A DNA stretch of 32,374 nucleotides from assembly GCF_001590965.1 (NCBI RefSeq), contig NZ_BCTW01000030.1, forward strand, positions 1-32,374, written 5' to 3'. The position numbers were made by a program, and so were the translations under genes. Of this stretch, positions 1-8,663 are shown in pieces. The stretch is from Novosphingobium lentum NBRC 107847. Lineage in GTDB: Bacteria; Pseudomonadota; Alphaproteobacteria; Sphingomonadales; Sphingomonadaceae. A model generated the notes under the pieces. That model had not been told where the DNA came from and did no database searches. It was given only the letters and a program-made list of their open reading frames with translations. Positions within the stretch are counted from its first letter, which is position 1. Each line of letters opens with the position of its first letter.

Positions 1-25
1 CGGGTGACATGAACAACGCGTCTGA

Positions 26-56
26 CGGCCATCTCTAAGATCGGCCATCTCTAAGA
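26..56. repeat. Short tandem repeat, two 15-bp copies
   Basis: The 15-bp word CGGCCATCTCTAAGA occurs at 26-40 and again at 42-56, separated by one base. Each copy contains CTAAGA. It lies just upstream of a terminator, at the end of whatever gene lies left of the window. No function can be assigned. Confidence 0.6.
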
Positions 57-89
57 CCGTCTATTCTACTGTCCGGTAGACCTCCAAGA

Positions 90-123
90 CCCGGGCAGGA
101 TGCAAATCCTGCCCGGGCTTTTT
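90..123 (+). terminator. Rho-independent terminator of an upstream plus-strand unit
   Basis: A perfect 11-bp stem, CCCGGGCAGGA (90-100) with TCCTGCCCGGG (107-117), encloses a 6-nt loop and is followed by CTTTTT. The T-run lies on the plus strand, so it ends a rightward transcript whose gene is outside the window. Confidence 0.85.
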
Positions 124-457
124 CGTGCGCAGACGGTTGGACGATGCAGCGTCGGCTTGTGGGCGAGCTGGTGAGCGCGGTGGGTGGGTGAGGTGTCTTG
201 CGCAGCGGCAGGCAGACGGTCGCGCGACAGCCGCGATGACCGGAAACACTCGGCAAGACCGGAATGATCACCCTGCCCGCAATGGGCAGGACTCCTTCGG
301 TCAAGCCGGAATGTTCCCGTTCTTCAGAGCGTATGGAACGCGCGCCCTGCGGAAACGGTGACTAAGAGAAAGTTATAAACGAAACCTTTCGGCAAGCAAC
401 GCATGACCACGGTGTTTGATCCGATTTGACCCGGCTTGTGCGATCCCGCACCGGTTT
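124..457. other. Gene-free stretch before mltG
   Basis: No reading frame here looks like a protein. A 7-bp hairpin lies at 272-290 (CCTGCCC / GGGCAGG). Two loosely similar 16-mers ending in CCGGAATG occur at 251-266 and 298-313. Nothing else is recognisable. Confidence 0.4.
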
Positions 458-1435
458 CTACAGGTCGCCGCGCGCCTTGCGCAGCGCGAACCATTTGGCG
501 ACGTTGGCATTATGCTCTTCCAGTGTTGCCGCAAAGGCGTGCCCGCCGGAGCCATCCGCCACCATGTACAGCGCTTCGGTCTTTGCCGGGTGGAGCACTG
601 CCGCGATCGATTCCTTGCCCGGGTTGGTGATGGGCCCCTTGGGCAGCCCCACCATCGAATAGGTATTGTAATCGTTCACCGCAGCGATTTCCGACTGGCG
701 GATGCGGCGGCCGAGCGGCTTGCCCTGCGTGATCGGATAGATGATCGTCGGATCGGCCTGCAGCAGCATGCCCTTGCGCAGCCGGTTCGAATACAGACCC
801 GCCACCATCGGGCGTTCGGATGGTTTGCCGGTTTCCTTCTCGACGATCGAGGCCAGCACCAGCGCTTCCTCGGGCGTCTTCGCCACGGTATCGGGGCCGC
901 GCTTCTTCCACAGGTCGGCCAGCGTCTTCTTCATCGCCGCCTGCATCCGGCCCAGCACTGCCGCGCGGCTTTCCCCGCGCTCGAAATCATAGCTGTTGGG
1001 CAGGATCGAGCCTTCCGCCGGCATCGGGATCGGGCCCGACAACAGCGGCTGCGCCATCAGGCGTTCGTAGACCATGATCGAGGGCATGCCTTCGGGCACC
1101 GCCACCAGCCGCCGGATCACTTCGCTGCCCTGCAGGATCGCCAGGATGCGCGCCGGACTGGAATGCGCAGGCAGCATGAACTCGCCTGCCTTGACCGGCT
1201 TGGCCCCGCCCAGCAACCGCGCACGCAGCCGGAACCCCGAGGCCGAGGATATCGCGCCCTGCTGCTCCAGCTGGCCCGCCACGCTGCCCAGTGTCGAATG
1301 GTCGGGCACGATGAACGCCGCGTTGTTCGCCAGCGGCCCGGCGCCGTACCAGCCGTGCAGGAACAGCCCGCCCGCCACCAGCAGGACGAACGCCGCGGCC
1401 GCCGCGATCAGGCCGCCCTTCGCGCGAAGGGCCAT
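458..1435 (-). CDS. mltG: Endolytic murein transglycosylase MltG
   Basis: A 325-residue MltG/YceG-family protein. This inner-membrane lytic transglycosylase cuts nascent peptidoglycan strands in the periplasm and is thought to set glycan chain length. A single N-terminal membrane anchor spans about residues 8-28. The LysM-like segment follows (about 40-105), then the YceG catalytic domain. The signature ASIVEKETG carries the catalytic glutamate at about residue 199, equivalent to the E. coli E218 region. ADPTIIY and the C-terminal GPITNPG / ALYMVADGSGGH motifs are intact. Its ATG lies 5 nt downstream of the fabF stop, so it is probably co-transcribed with fabF, as in many proteobacteria. Length and motifs are normal. 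Confidence 0.95.
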   Translation of the reverse strand: MALRAKGGLIAAAAAFVLLVAGGLFLHGWYGAGPLANNAAFIVPDHSTLGSVAGQLEQQGAISSASGFRLRARLLGGAKPVKAGEFMLPAHSSPARILAILQGSEVIRRLVAVPEGMPSIMVYERLMAQPLLSGPIPMPAEGSILPNSYDFERGESRAAVLGRMQAAMKKTLADLWKKRGPDTVAKTPEEALVLASIVEKETGKPSERPMVAGLYSNRLRKGMLLQADPTIIYPITQGKPLGRRIRQSEIAAVNDYNTYSMVGLPKGPITNPGKESIAAVLHPAKTEALYMVADGSGGHAFAATLEEHNANVAKWFALRKARGDL

Positions 1436-1440
1436 GGCGC

Positions 1441-2697
1441 TCAGACCTTCTTCAGCACCAGGCTGGCGTTGGTTCCGCCAAAGCCGAAGCTGTTGTTGAG
1501 GCAGGCGCGCACTTCGCGCTTTTTGGCTACATGCGGCACCAGATCGACACCCTCGGTGCCCTCGTCCGGGTCATCGAGGTTGAGCGTTGGCGGCACGATC
1601 TGGTCGCGGATCGCCAGGATGCAGAAGATGGCTTCGACCGCGCCCGCGCCGCCCAGCAGGTGGCCGATGGCGGACTTGGTGCTGCTCATCGAAACGCTGC
1701 CGATGGCATCGCCGAACAGACGCTTGACCGCGCCAAGTTCGATCGTGTCGGCCATCGTCGAGGTGCCGTGGGCATTGATATAGTCGATGTCCGACGGCTG
1801 CATGCCTGCCTTCTTCAGCGCCATTTCCATCGACCGGTACGCGCCGAAACCGTCCGGATGCGGCGCGGTGACGTGATAGGCATCGCCCGACAGGCCATAA
1901 CCGACCACTTCTGCATAGATCTTCGCGCCGCGCGCCTTGGCATGCTCGTATTCCTCGAGCACCACCACGCCCGCGCCCTCACCCATCACGAAGCCGTCGC
2001 GGCCCTTGTCATAAGGGCGGCTGGCCTGCTCGGGCCGGTCGTTGAACGTGCAGTTGAGCGCGCGCGCCTGCGCGAAGCCGGCGATCCCGATCGGGCAGAC
2101 CGTGCCCTCGGCACCGCCTGCGAGCATGATGTCGGCGTCGTCGTCGCGGATCATCCGCGCGGCATCGCCGATCGAATGCGCGCCGGTCGAACAGGCCGTC
2201 ACCACGGCATGGTTGGGGCCCATCAGGCCGTACTTGATCGACACCTGCCCCGAAATGAGGTTGATCAGCCGCCCGTGGACGAAGTGCGGACTGACCCGGC
2301 CCGGCCCTTTTTCGGCAAGGATCAGCGATTCGCTTTCGATTCCCGGCAGGCCGCCGATGCCCGATCCGATCGAGCAGCCGGCGCGCAGGCGGGTCGGCTC
2401 GTCCATCTCGGTAAGGCCCGCATCTTCCAGCGCCTGACCAGCGGCATCGATGCCATAGATGATGAACGGATCGACCTGGCGCTGGACCTTGTGATCGACG
2501 CGCTTGTTGGGGTCGAACCCGTATTCGTGGTCTGCCGGCTTCACCTCGCAGGCGATGCGGCACTTCTGGTCCGAAGCGTCGAACTTCGTGATCGGACCCG
2601 CGCCGGACTTTCCGGCGATGAGGTTCTTCCACACGGTTTCAACGTCAGCCCCCAGCGGGGTGACAAGCCCAAGTCCGGTTACGACCACACGGCGCAT
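1441..2697 (-). CDS. fabF: 3-oxoacyl-[ACP] synthase II (KAS II)
   Basis: A 418-residue cytosolic condensing enzyme. It elongates acyl-ACP with malonyl-ACP in type II fatty acid synthesis, including the temperature-sensitive C16:1 to C18:1 step in the family. The thiolase fold is complete. The nucleophile Cys169 sits in TACSTGAH, and the decarboxylating histidines are His310 (NAHGTSTMADTIE) and His346 (SAIGHLLGGAGAVE) with Lys341. The C-terminal NNSFGFGGTNASL loop is present. It lies downstream of acpP and upstream of mltG, a classic acpP-fabF-mltG arrangement. The 207-bp acpP-fabF gap holds two hairpins. The ATG start gives the canonical MRRVVVTGLG N-terminus. Confidence 0.97.
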   Translation of the reverse strand: MRRVVVTGLGLVTPLGADVETVWKNLIAGKSGAGPITKFDASDQKCRIACEVKPADHEYGFDPNKRVDHKVQRQVDPFIIYGIDAAGQALEDAGLTEMDEPTRLRAGCSIGSGIGGLPGIESESLILAEKGPGRVSPHFVHGRLINLISGQVSIKYGLMGPNHAVVTACSTGAHSIGDAARMIRDDDADIMLAGGAEGTVCPIGIAGFAQARALNCTFNDRPEQASRPYDKGRDGFVMGEGAGVVVLEEYEHAKARGAKIYAEVVGYGLSGDAYHVTAPHPDGFGAYRSMEMALKKAGMQPSDIDYINAHGTSTMADTIELGAVKRLFGDAIGSVSMSSTKSAIGHLLGGAGAVEAIFCILAIRDQIVPPTLNLDDPDEGTEGVDLVPHVAKKREVRACLNNSFGFGGTNASLVLKKV

Positions 2698-2904
2698 GCA
2701 ACTCTCTCCAACAATTCACGGGACCGGATCGGATACCGGTCCCATATGCCAACAGGCCCAGCCCCCGATCGGGCTGAGCCTGTCGTGGTCCCGATTTGCC
2801 CTTTGGAGAAAGCGGCTGACCGCCGAAAGTGGCGGTCTACCGGTCTTTCAGGACACGATACGAACCTGGCCATCGGGCCCAGTCCGTTCGGGATCTGGGG
2901 CGGT
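2698..2904 (-). other. acpP-fabF intercistronic hairpins
   Basis: A gap within an otherwise tight operon. It holds a perfect 8-bp stem (2720-2727 with 2736-2743) and a larger stem (2752-2764 with 2771-2783, one mismatch). Neither is followed by a U-run on the minus strand. They look more like mRNA processing or partial-attenuation structures that could let acpP mRNA accumulate above fabF. The stems are seen in the sequence; the role is inferred. Confidence 0.45.
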
Positions 2905-3141
2905 TCAGCCCTTGTTTTCGTCGATGTATTTGATCGCGTCGGATACGGTGGCGATCTTCTCGGCCGCATCGTCGGGGATCTCGACGCCGAATTCTTCTTC
3001 GAACGCCATGACGAGTTCGACGATGTCGAGGCTGTCTGCGCCCAGATCATCGATGAAGCTTGCATCCTCGGTGACCTTGTCGGCTTCGACGCCGAGGTGC
3101 TCGACGACGATCTTCTTAACGCGGTCGGCGGTATCGCTCAT
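2905..3141 (-). CDS. acpP: Acyl carrier protein
   Basis: A 78-residue acidic helical protein that carries growing acyl chains on 4'-phosphopantetheine. The attachment serine is Ser37 in the invariant DLGADSLD. The rest (VELVMAFEEEFGVEIPDD...IATVSDAIKYI) is textbook AcpP. The start is taken at ATG 3141 because GAAGGGG lies just upstream and MSDTADRVKK is the usual N-terminus. The open frame continues 19 codons further upstream, to 3198, without family similarity. It is first in the acpP-fabF-mltG run. Confidence 0.97.
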   Translation of the reverse strand: MSDTADRVKKIVVEHLGVEADKVTEDASFIDDLGADSLDIVELVMAFEEEFGVEIPDDAAEKIATVSDAIKYIDENKG

Positions 3142-3243
3142 GAAATGCCCCTTCGAAGGAAAGCGGTTATCGATCAGGTTGCGCCCTAATGAACGCAATG
3201 CAGGCTGGCAAGTGGTCCCAATGCGCCAAGCGGCGCTTCCGCC

Positions 3244-5025
3244 TTACCCTTTGCTCGGTTCGACGAGCCGGATATGCAGTTCGCGCAGCTGTTTGAGGCT
3301 GACGTTACCCGGCGCGCCCATCAGCAGGTCTTCGGCCTTCTGGTTCATCGGGAACACCACCACCTCGCGGATGTTGGGTTCATCCGCCAGCAGCATGACG
3401 ATGCGATCGACCCCCGGGGCCGATCCGCCGTGCGGCGGCGCGCCGAACTTGAACGCGTTGATCATGCCGGCAAAATTGGTGTCGACATCCTCGCGGCTAT
3501 AGCCCGCGATCTCGAACGCCTTGTACATGATGTCGGGCCGGTGGTTCCGGATCGCGCCGGACGACAGTTCCACGCCGTTGCAGACGATGTCGTACTGCCA
3601 CGCCTTGATCTGCAGCGGATCCATGGTTTCCAGCGCTTCGAGCTCGCCTTGCGGCATCGAGAACGGGTTATGGCTGAAGTCGATCTTCTTGGCGTCCTCG
3701 TCGTATTCGAACATCGGGAAATCGACGATCCAGCAGAACTTGAAGCAGCCCTGCTCGATCAGCTTGAGCTGCTCGCCCACGCGGGTGCGCGCCAGCCCGG
3801 CCAGCTTGGCGGCCTGCAGTTCCTTGCCCGCGGCGAAGAACACGCCGTCGTCGGGGCCGAGACCCAGCGCTGCGACCAGCTTGGCCGTCTCCTCCGGCCC
3901 ATGGTTCTTGGCGATCGGCCCGGCGGGCACGCCCTCCTTGATGTTGATGTAGCCCAGCCCGGCATGGCCCTCGCCGCGCGCCCATTCGTTCATCTCGTCG
4001 AAGAACTTGCGGCTGAGCTTGCCCGCGCCCGGCGCCGGGATCGCGCGCACGCGCCCGCCCTCGCTGGCGATGCGGTCGAACAGCCCGAAGCCCGAGCCCT
4101 TGAAGTGTTCGGTAACGTCGGAAATTTCGATCGGGTTGCGCAAATCGGGCTTGTCGTTGCCGTACTTGAGCATCGATTCGGCATAAGGAATGCGCGGGAA
4201 GCTGCCCGATGCGGTCACCGACTTGCCGTTGGCGAACTCTTCGAACACCCCGCCCAGCACGGGCTCGATTGCGTTGAACACATCGTCCTGCGTGACGAAG
4301 CTCATCTCGAAATCGAGCTGGTAGAACTCGCCGGGCGAACGGTCGGCGCGCGCATCCTCGTCGCGAAAACACGGAGCGATCTGGAAATAGCGGTCGAAGC
4401 CGGCGACCATCAGCAGCTGCTTGAACATCTGCGGCGCCTGCGGCAGCGCATAGAACTTGCCCGGATGGACGCGGCTGGGCACCAGATAGTCGCGCGCGCC
4501 CTCGGGCGAGGACGCCGTCAGGATCGGCGTCTGGAATTCGGTGAAGCCCTGGTCGACCATGCGGCGGCGCAGCGACGCGATGACCTGCGACCGCAGCATC
4601 ATGTTGGCGTGGACCTTCTCGCGCCGCAGATCGAGGTAGCGGTACTTGAGGCGGATATCCTCAGGATACTCCTGCTCTCCGGCCACCGGCATCGGCAGCT
4701 CCTCGGCGGCAGAGCGCAGCACCACGTCGGCGGCGCGCAGTTCGATCGCGCCGGTGGGCAGGCTGGAGTTCACCGTATCGGCAGTGCGCGCCACAACCTT
4801 GCCGGTGATCGTCACCACCGACTCAACCCGCAGGCGTTCGAGCTGCGCGAACGCGGGGCTGTCGGTATCGACCACGACCTGCGTGAGGCCATAGTGATCG
4901 CGCAAATCGACGAACAGCAGCCCGCCGTGATCGCGCTTGCGATGGACCCAGCCGGACAGGCGGACGACGCTGCCGACATCGGCGATGCGGAGCGCGGCGC
5001 AGGTGTGGGTGCGATAGGGGTGCAT
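3244..5025 (-). CDS. aspS: Aspartyl-tRNA synthetase, probably non-discriminating
   Basis: A 593-residue class IIb aminoacyl-tRNA synthetase of bacterial type. It has an N-terminal OB-fold anticodon domain (about 1-105), a catalytic core with motif 2 (FRDEDARADRSPGEFYQLDF), a bacterial GAD insertion (about 290-420) and motif 3 (GVDRIVMLL). The OB-fold has RDHGG with His33 where discriminating enzymes such as E. coli AspRS have Leu. In the family this histidine marks non-discriminating enzymes, which also charge tRNA-Asn for GatCAB amidation. ATG 5025 is preferred because GGAAAG lies 8 nt upstream; a TTG five codons earlier (5040) is the alternative. It is divergent from rnd across about 115 bp. 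Confidence 0.96.
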   Translation of the reverse strand: MHPYRTHTCAALRIADVGSVVRLSGWVHRKRDHGGLLFVDLRDHYGLTQVVVDTDSPAFAQLERLRVESVVTITGKVVARTADTVNSSLPTGAIELRAADVVLRSAAEELPMPVAGEQEYPEDIRLKYRYLDLRREKVHANMMLRSQVIASLRRRMVDQGFTEFQTPILTASSPEGARDYLVPSRVHPGKFYALPQAPQMFKQLLMVAGFDRYFQIAPCFRDEDARADRSPGEFYQLDFEMSFVTQDDVFNAIEPVLGGVFEEFANGKSVTASGSFPRIPYAESMLKYGNDKPDLRNPIEISDVTEHFKGSGFGLFDRIASEGGRVRAIPAPGAGKLSRKFFDEMNEWARGEGHAGLGYINIKEGVPAGPIAKNHGPEETAKLVAALGLGPDDGVFFAAGKELQAAKLAGLARTRVGEQLKLIEQGCFKFCWIVDFPMFEYDEDAKKIDFSHNPFSMPQGELEALETMDPLQIKAWQYDIVCNGVELSSGAIRNHRPDIMYKAFEIAGYSREDVDTNFAGMINAFKFGAPPHGGSAPGVDRIVMLLADEPNIREVVVFPMNQKAEDLLMGAPGNVSLKQLRELHIRLVEPSKG

Positions 5026-5140
5026 CGAAGGTCTTTCCAAAGGCTCTGGCCAAAGTCGCCGGGATATTGCAGGGGAAGCGCGCGGCTAACAGGCCATGAC
5101 GCCCGCTTTGTCAACCCGCGGGCCCTTACAGAAATCGGCA

Positions 5141-6469
5141 ATGAAGATACACCCTCTGATCACCACCACCGCAGCCCTTGCCGACTTGTGCGACCGGCTG
5201 GCCAAGGCCGACTTCATCACGGTCGACACCGAGTTCATGCGCGAGAACACGTTCTGGCCGGAACTGTGCCTGGTGCAGATCGCCGATACGCAGGAAGCCG
5301 CCGCGATCGATCCGATGGCGCCGGGGATCGACCTGACCCCGCTGCTCGACCTGCTGGTGAATAACGAGGACGTGCTCAAGGTCTTCCACGCGGGCGGGCA
5401 GGATGTGGAAATCATCTACAACCTGACCAAGAAGACCCCGCACCCGATCTTCGACACCCAGATCGCGATGATGGCGGTGAGCCAGTCCGAACAGATCGGC
5501 TATTCCAACCTCGTCGAAAGCTGGCTCGGGATCACGGTCGACAAAGGTGCGCGCTTCACCGACTGGTCGCGCCGCCCGCTGACTGAGCGCCAGATCGAAT
5601 ACGCGATCGGCGACGTGACGCACCTTGCCAAGATTTTTCCCAAGCTGCTCAACCGCCTGCGCAAGACCGGGCGCGGCGAATGGCTCGACATCGAGATGGA
5701 AAAGCTGGCCGATCCGGCCAACTACAAGTCCGATCCCGATGCGATGTGGCAGCGTGTGCGCGTCTCCACCCGCAACGCCGGCGTGCTGGGTCGGCTCAGG
5801 GCCGTGGCCGCCTGGCGCGAGGTCGAGGCGATGGACAAGAACATCCCGCGCGGCCGGATCATGCGCGACGAGACGCTGGCCGACATCGCCGGGCACCCGC
5901 CCAAGGACCAGGCCGACCTCGCCAAAGTGCGCGGGCTGTCCTCGGGCTGGCGCGAGAACGAGATCGGGCGGCGGCTGATGGCGACGCTGGCCGAGGCCAA
6001 GCCGCTGCGCGACGACGAAATGCCGGCACGCGCCCCGCGCGGTGCGCCGCTGGGCAAGGAAGGCGCACTGGTCGCCGACTTGCTCAAGCTGCTGCTCAAG
6101 ATCCGCAGCCGCGAGATCGACGTCGCCTCGCGCCTGCTCGCGCGCAGCGACGATCTGGAAGCGCTCGCCGCCGGGCAGCGCAAGAACCTCGCCATCCTCG
6201 AAGGCTGGCGCTTCGAACAGTTCGGGCGCGATGCGCTGGAGCTGGTGGAGGGAAAGTTGGCGTTCGCCGTGGTGGGCGGCAAGCTGAAGATGGCGCACAT
6301 CGACGATATCGGCGGCAACGGCGCCGGCGGCGTTGACGTGGTCGCGCATGTCGATCCCGAACTGCCCGCCGTGTTCGACGATGCCGACTTCGTGGTCCCG
6401 CTCGACCATGACGATGCGCCGGAACACGACGAACCCGTGGCCGACCCAGTGGCCGATAACGACGAATAG
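5141..6469 (+). CDS. rnd: Ribonuclease D
   Basis: A 442-residue 3'-5' exoribonuclease of the DEDDy family, used in tRNA 3'-end maturation. Exo I is Asp29-Thr-Glu31 (VDTEFMREN), Exo II is Asp88 in HAGGQDVEIIYN, and Exo III is Tyr154-xxx-Asp158 (EYAIGDVTHL), so all catalytic residues are present. An HRDC RNA-binding domain follows (about 215-290, IPRGRIMRDETLADIA), then a second helical HRDC-like region. A very acidic tail occupies the last ~40 residues and makes the protein longer than E. coli RNase D. The start is taken at ATG 5141, where family similarity begins; the Shine-Dalgarno is weak. oxyR follows 18 nt downstream. Confidence 0.94.
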   Translation: MKIHPLITTTAALADLCDRLAKADFITVDTEFMRENTFWPELCLVQIADTQEAAAIDPMAPGIDLTPLLDLLVNNEDVLKVFHAGGQDVEIIYNLTKKTPHPIFDTQIAMMAVSQSEQIGYSNLVESWLGITVDKGARFTDWSRRPLTERQIEYAIGDVTHLAKIFPKLLNRLRKTGRGEWLDIEMEKLADPANYKSDPDAMWQRVRVSTRNAGVLGRLRAVAAWREVEAMDKNIPRGRIMRDETLADIAGHPPKDQADLAKVRGLSSGWRENEIGRRLMATLAEAKPLRDDEMPARAPRGAPLGKEGALVADLLKLLLKIRSREIDVASRLLARSDDLEALAAGQRKNLAILEGWRFEQFGRDALELVEGKLAFAVVGGKLKMAHIDDIGGNGAGGVDVVAHVDPELPAVFDDADFVVPLDHDDAPEHDEPVADPVADNDE

Positions 6470-6487
6470 CATGGCGCCCGCCCGGCC

Positions 6488-7384
6488 ATGAGCACGTACC
6501 TGCCCACGCTGAAGCAGCTGCAATACCTCGTGGCGCTGCACGAGCATGGGCATTTCGGGCGCGCCGCCGACAGCTGCTTCGTCTCGCAGTCCACGCTCTC
6601 GGCGGGGCTGCGCGAGCTGGAATCGCTGCTCGGCGTGACGCTGGTCGAACGCACCCGTCGCGTGGTGCGGTTCACCCCGCTGGGCAACCAAGTGGTGGCC
6701 AAGGCGCACCGCCTGCTGCGTGAGGCGGAGGAGCTGTCCGAACTGGTGCAGTCGCACGGCGCGCCATTGGCAGGCGAACTGCGGATGAGCGTGATCCCCA
6801 CCATCGCGCCGTTCCTGCTGCCGCGCATCCTGCCGCGTCTGCGCCAGGAGCGCCCGCAGCTGAAGCTGTTCCTGCGCGAGGAGCCGAGCGGCGCGGCGAT
6901 CGAATCGCTCCACCACGGCCGCGCCGATTGCGTGCTGCTCGCGCTGCCGTTCGCCACCGGCGAAGTCGAAGTCGAGCATCTGTTCAGCGACCGGCTGCTG
7001 GTCGCCTTCCCCAAGGACGACCCGCGCGATCCGCCTGCGGTCATCCCGCCGGGCATGATCGACGAGAACCGGCTGCTGCTGCTTGAAGACGGGCACTGCC
7101 TGAAGGACCACGCGCTGGCCGCGTGCAACCGGCCCGAACTGCGCGCGAGCGCGACGATGATCGGCACGAGCCTGCACACGCTGGTGCAGATGGTCGACAA
7201 CGGGCTGGGGCTGACCATGCTGCCGCAGATGGCAATCGACGCGGGCATTCTGCACGACACCCAGATCGTCGCGCGGCCGCTCAATTCCGATCACGCCAGC
7301 CGCGAAATCGCGCTGGTCTGGCGCAAGAATTCCCCGCGCGGCGAGGAGTTCAGGCTGCTGGCGGCGGAACTGAAGGCGGGGTGA
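6488..7384 (+). CDS. oxyR: OxyR, LysR-type peroxide sensor
   Basis: A 298-residue LysR-family regulator. The N-terminal winged helix-turn-helix (about 1-65, FGRAADSCFVSQSTLSAGL) precedes a periplasmic-binding-like sensor domain. The OxyR-specific signature LLLLEDGHCLKDHALAAC carries Cys204 and Cys213, nine residues apart. These match the C199/C208 disulfide pair of E. coli OxyR, which separates it from ordinary LysR proteins. It should activate peroxide defence genes after disulfide formation. Neither a catalase nor an ahpC gene is adjacent. It starts 18 nt after rnd with no clear Shine-Dalgarno, which suggests translation coupled to rnd. It ends 9 bp from the convergent SHOCT gene. Confidence 0.93.
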   Translation: MSTYLPTLKQLQYLVALHEHGHFGRAADSCFVSQSTLSAGLRELESLLGVTLVERTRRVVRFTPLGNQVVAKAHRLLREAEELSELVQSHGAPLAGELRMSVIPTIAPFLLPRILPRLRQERPQLKLFLREEPSGAAIESLHHGRADCVLLALPFATGEVEVEHLFSDRLLVAFPKDDPRDPPAVIPPGMIDENRLLLLEDGHCLKDHALAACNRPELRASATMIGTSLHTLVQMVDNGLGLTMLPQMAIDAGILHDTQIVARPLNSDHASREIALVWRKNSPRGEEFRLLAAELKAG

Positions 7385-7393
7385 CCCGAACGT

Positions 7394-8239
7394 TCAAAGC
7401 CGGGCGAGAAGTTCGGCTTTCTTGGCTTCGAATTCCGCAGCCGTGATGATGTCCTTCTTGCGCAGATCGGCCAGACGCTCGATCCGCGAGAATATCTCGT
7501 CGTCTGAAATAGTTATCGCAGGATTCGCGACCACGTTGACAGGAGGCGGCGCCGGAGCAGGATGAGCCTTCGGCACCGCTTGCTCGGCTGCCGGGGCCTG
7601 CGGTTCGGGCGCGGTTGCTGGCGACGGCGAAACGACGGCGAGGTCCGCCACCCGCACCAGACCGTGCTGGCTGGTGAAGGTAATCGACTGGTCGCCGCTC
7701 TGCTGCTGGGAAAACCCGCTGATCCGGTGGTCGGCAGTGTCATAGACCGTGACGCGCCCGCGCTGGTCGATGGCGAGGCGGTGGGTGGCAGGGAACACCG
7801 CATAGTGCAGGTCGTTCTGCGATCCGGTCGACGCCGGGGCGCCCAGTTCCTCCGGCCAGCGGCTGCCCGATGGTCCGGGCACGAACAGGCTGGACCCGCT
7901 GGTCGCGCCGATGCCGCTCGCCCCGTTCGACTGGCTTTGACTTTGCGACGACTGCGGCGGAACCACGAACGGCGAGGATGCCTGCAACGCCGCCGCCAGA
8001 TCGTTGCACAGCGCATCGACGCGAAACTTCAGGCCGTTGTTGAACATGTCGCCGACCATGATCATCCCGCCTTGCGACCATTGGCCCATGCCACCCAGAT
8101 CCGGATGATGGAACTGCGCCTGCCGCCCGCCGCCGGCGGCGATCGCCATCAGCAGCTGCGTCACGGCATCGGTACTCACGCCATGGCGGCTGGCCATCGC
8201 CTCGACCAGTTGCCGCCCATCCTCGGACAAACCCTGCAT
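7394..8239 (-). CDS. SHOCT-domain protein of unknown function
   Basis: A 281-residue protein. The C-terminal ~33 residues (IFSRIERLADLRKKDIITAA...KKAELLARL) are a SHOCT domain, a short two-helix module found at the ends of many oligomerising bacterial proteins. The N-terminal third (QLVEAMASRHGVSTDAVTQL, then a Gly/Met-rich stretch) may bind a partner. A Ser/Gln-rich linker near residues 95-110 and a Pro/Ala-rich linker before SHOCT look disordered. There is no signal peptide or membrane segment. The start is taken at ATG 8239, which has AGGA eight nt upstream; the frame stays open to 8362 but without support. It is divergent from ccdA, 165 bp away. The function is unknown. Confidence 0.8.
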   Translation of the reverse strand: MQGLSEDGRQLVEAMASRHGVSTDAVTQLLMAIAAGGGRQAQFHHPDLGGMGQWSQGGMIMVGDMFNNGLKFRVDALCNDLAAALQASSPFVVPPQSSQSQSQSNGASGIGATSGSSLFVPGPSGSRWPEELGAPASTGSQNDLHYAVFPATHRLAIDQRGRVTVYDTADHRISGFSQQQSGDQSITFTSQHGLVRVADLAVVSPSPATAPEPQAPAAEQAVPKAHPAPAPPPVNVVANPAITISDDEIFSRIERLADLRKKDIITAAEFEAKKAELLARL

Positions 8240-8349
8240 GTCGTGATCCTGTTCGAGTCGATGGACCGGCGAACGACCGGTCTTGCGTCCAAGCGCGCCT
8301 AACACATCCTGCGCGCATTCGCATGTCGTTGCGTGTGGCCGGCGAACCA

Positions 8350-8381
8350 TTGACGTCCGCAAATATGCGCATAAGCATACG
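8350..8381 (+). promoter_or_regulatory. Probable ccdAB promoter with palindromic operator
   Basis: A TTGACG -35-like hexamer at 8350-8355 is followed by the perfect 10-bp palindrome TATGCGCATA (8364-8373) and the related half-site GCATACGCAT. The -10 box is not clear. It lies immediately upstream of ccdA. CcdA/CcdB complexes repress their own promoter through palindromes in the known F-plasmid system, so an autoregulatory operator is a reasonable inference. Confidence 0.4.
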
Positions 8382-8404
8382 CATCAAAGGGCAGGAATCC
8401 GATC

Positions 8405-8653
8405 ATGCAACACCCTCACGACGTTACCGGATCCGCGCGCAAGGCGACCAACGTGTCGCTCGACGTCGAACTGGTAGGCGAAGCCAGGCGGCTTGGCCTC
8501 AACATTTCGCGCGCGTGCGAGGCCGGGCTTGCCGACCAGATCGCGCGCGAAAAGGCGCGCCAGTGGAAGCTCGACAATGCCGGCGCGGTTGGCGCGTGGA
8601 ATGGCTGGGTCGAGGAAAACGGACTGCCGCTGTCCGGCCACCGCCCGTTCTGA
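8405..8653 (+). CDS. ccdA: CcdA-family antitoxin
   Basis: An 82-residue type II antitoxin. The N-terminal half (KATNVSLDVELVGEARRLGL) has the ribbon-helix-helix pattern that binds DNA. The C-terminal half (KARQWKLDNAGAVGAWNGWV) matches the CcdA toxin-wrapping tail, including the Trp-rich EENG region. It should dimerise, repress its own promoter and neutralise the downstream CcdB. AGGA eight nt before the ATG gives a good ribosome site. It is 10 bp upstream of ccdB, in the standard antitoxin-first order. It sits in otherwise core chromosome rather than on a recognisable plasmid fragment. Confidence 0.88.
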   Translation: MQHPHDVTGSARKATNVSLDVELVGEARRLGLNISRACEAGLADQIAREKARQWKLDNAGAVGAWNGWVEENGLPLSGHRPF

Positions 8654-8663
8654 CCACCGCAGG

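Noticed and set aside
125..361. A 78-codon plus-strand gene after the first terminator
   Set aside because: Composition is shadow-like, it has no convincing ribosome site and it starts directly at the terminator tail.
3142..3198. Nineteen-residue N-terminal extension of AcpP
   Set aside because: The internal ATG at 3141 has the ribosome site and the conserved MSDTADRV start.
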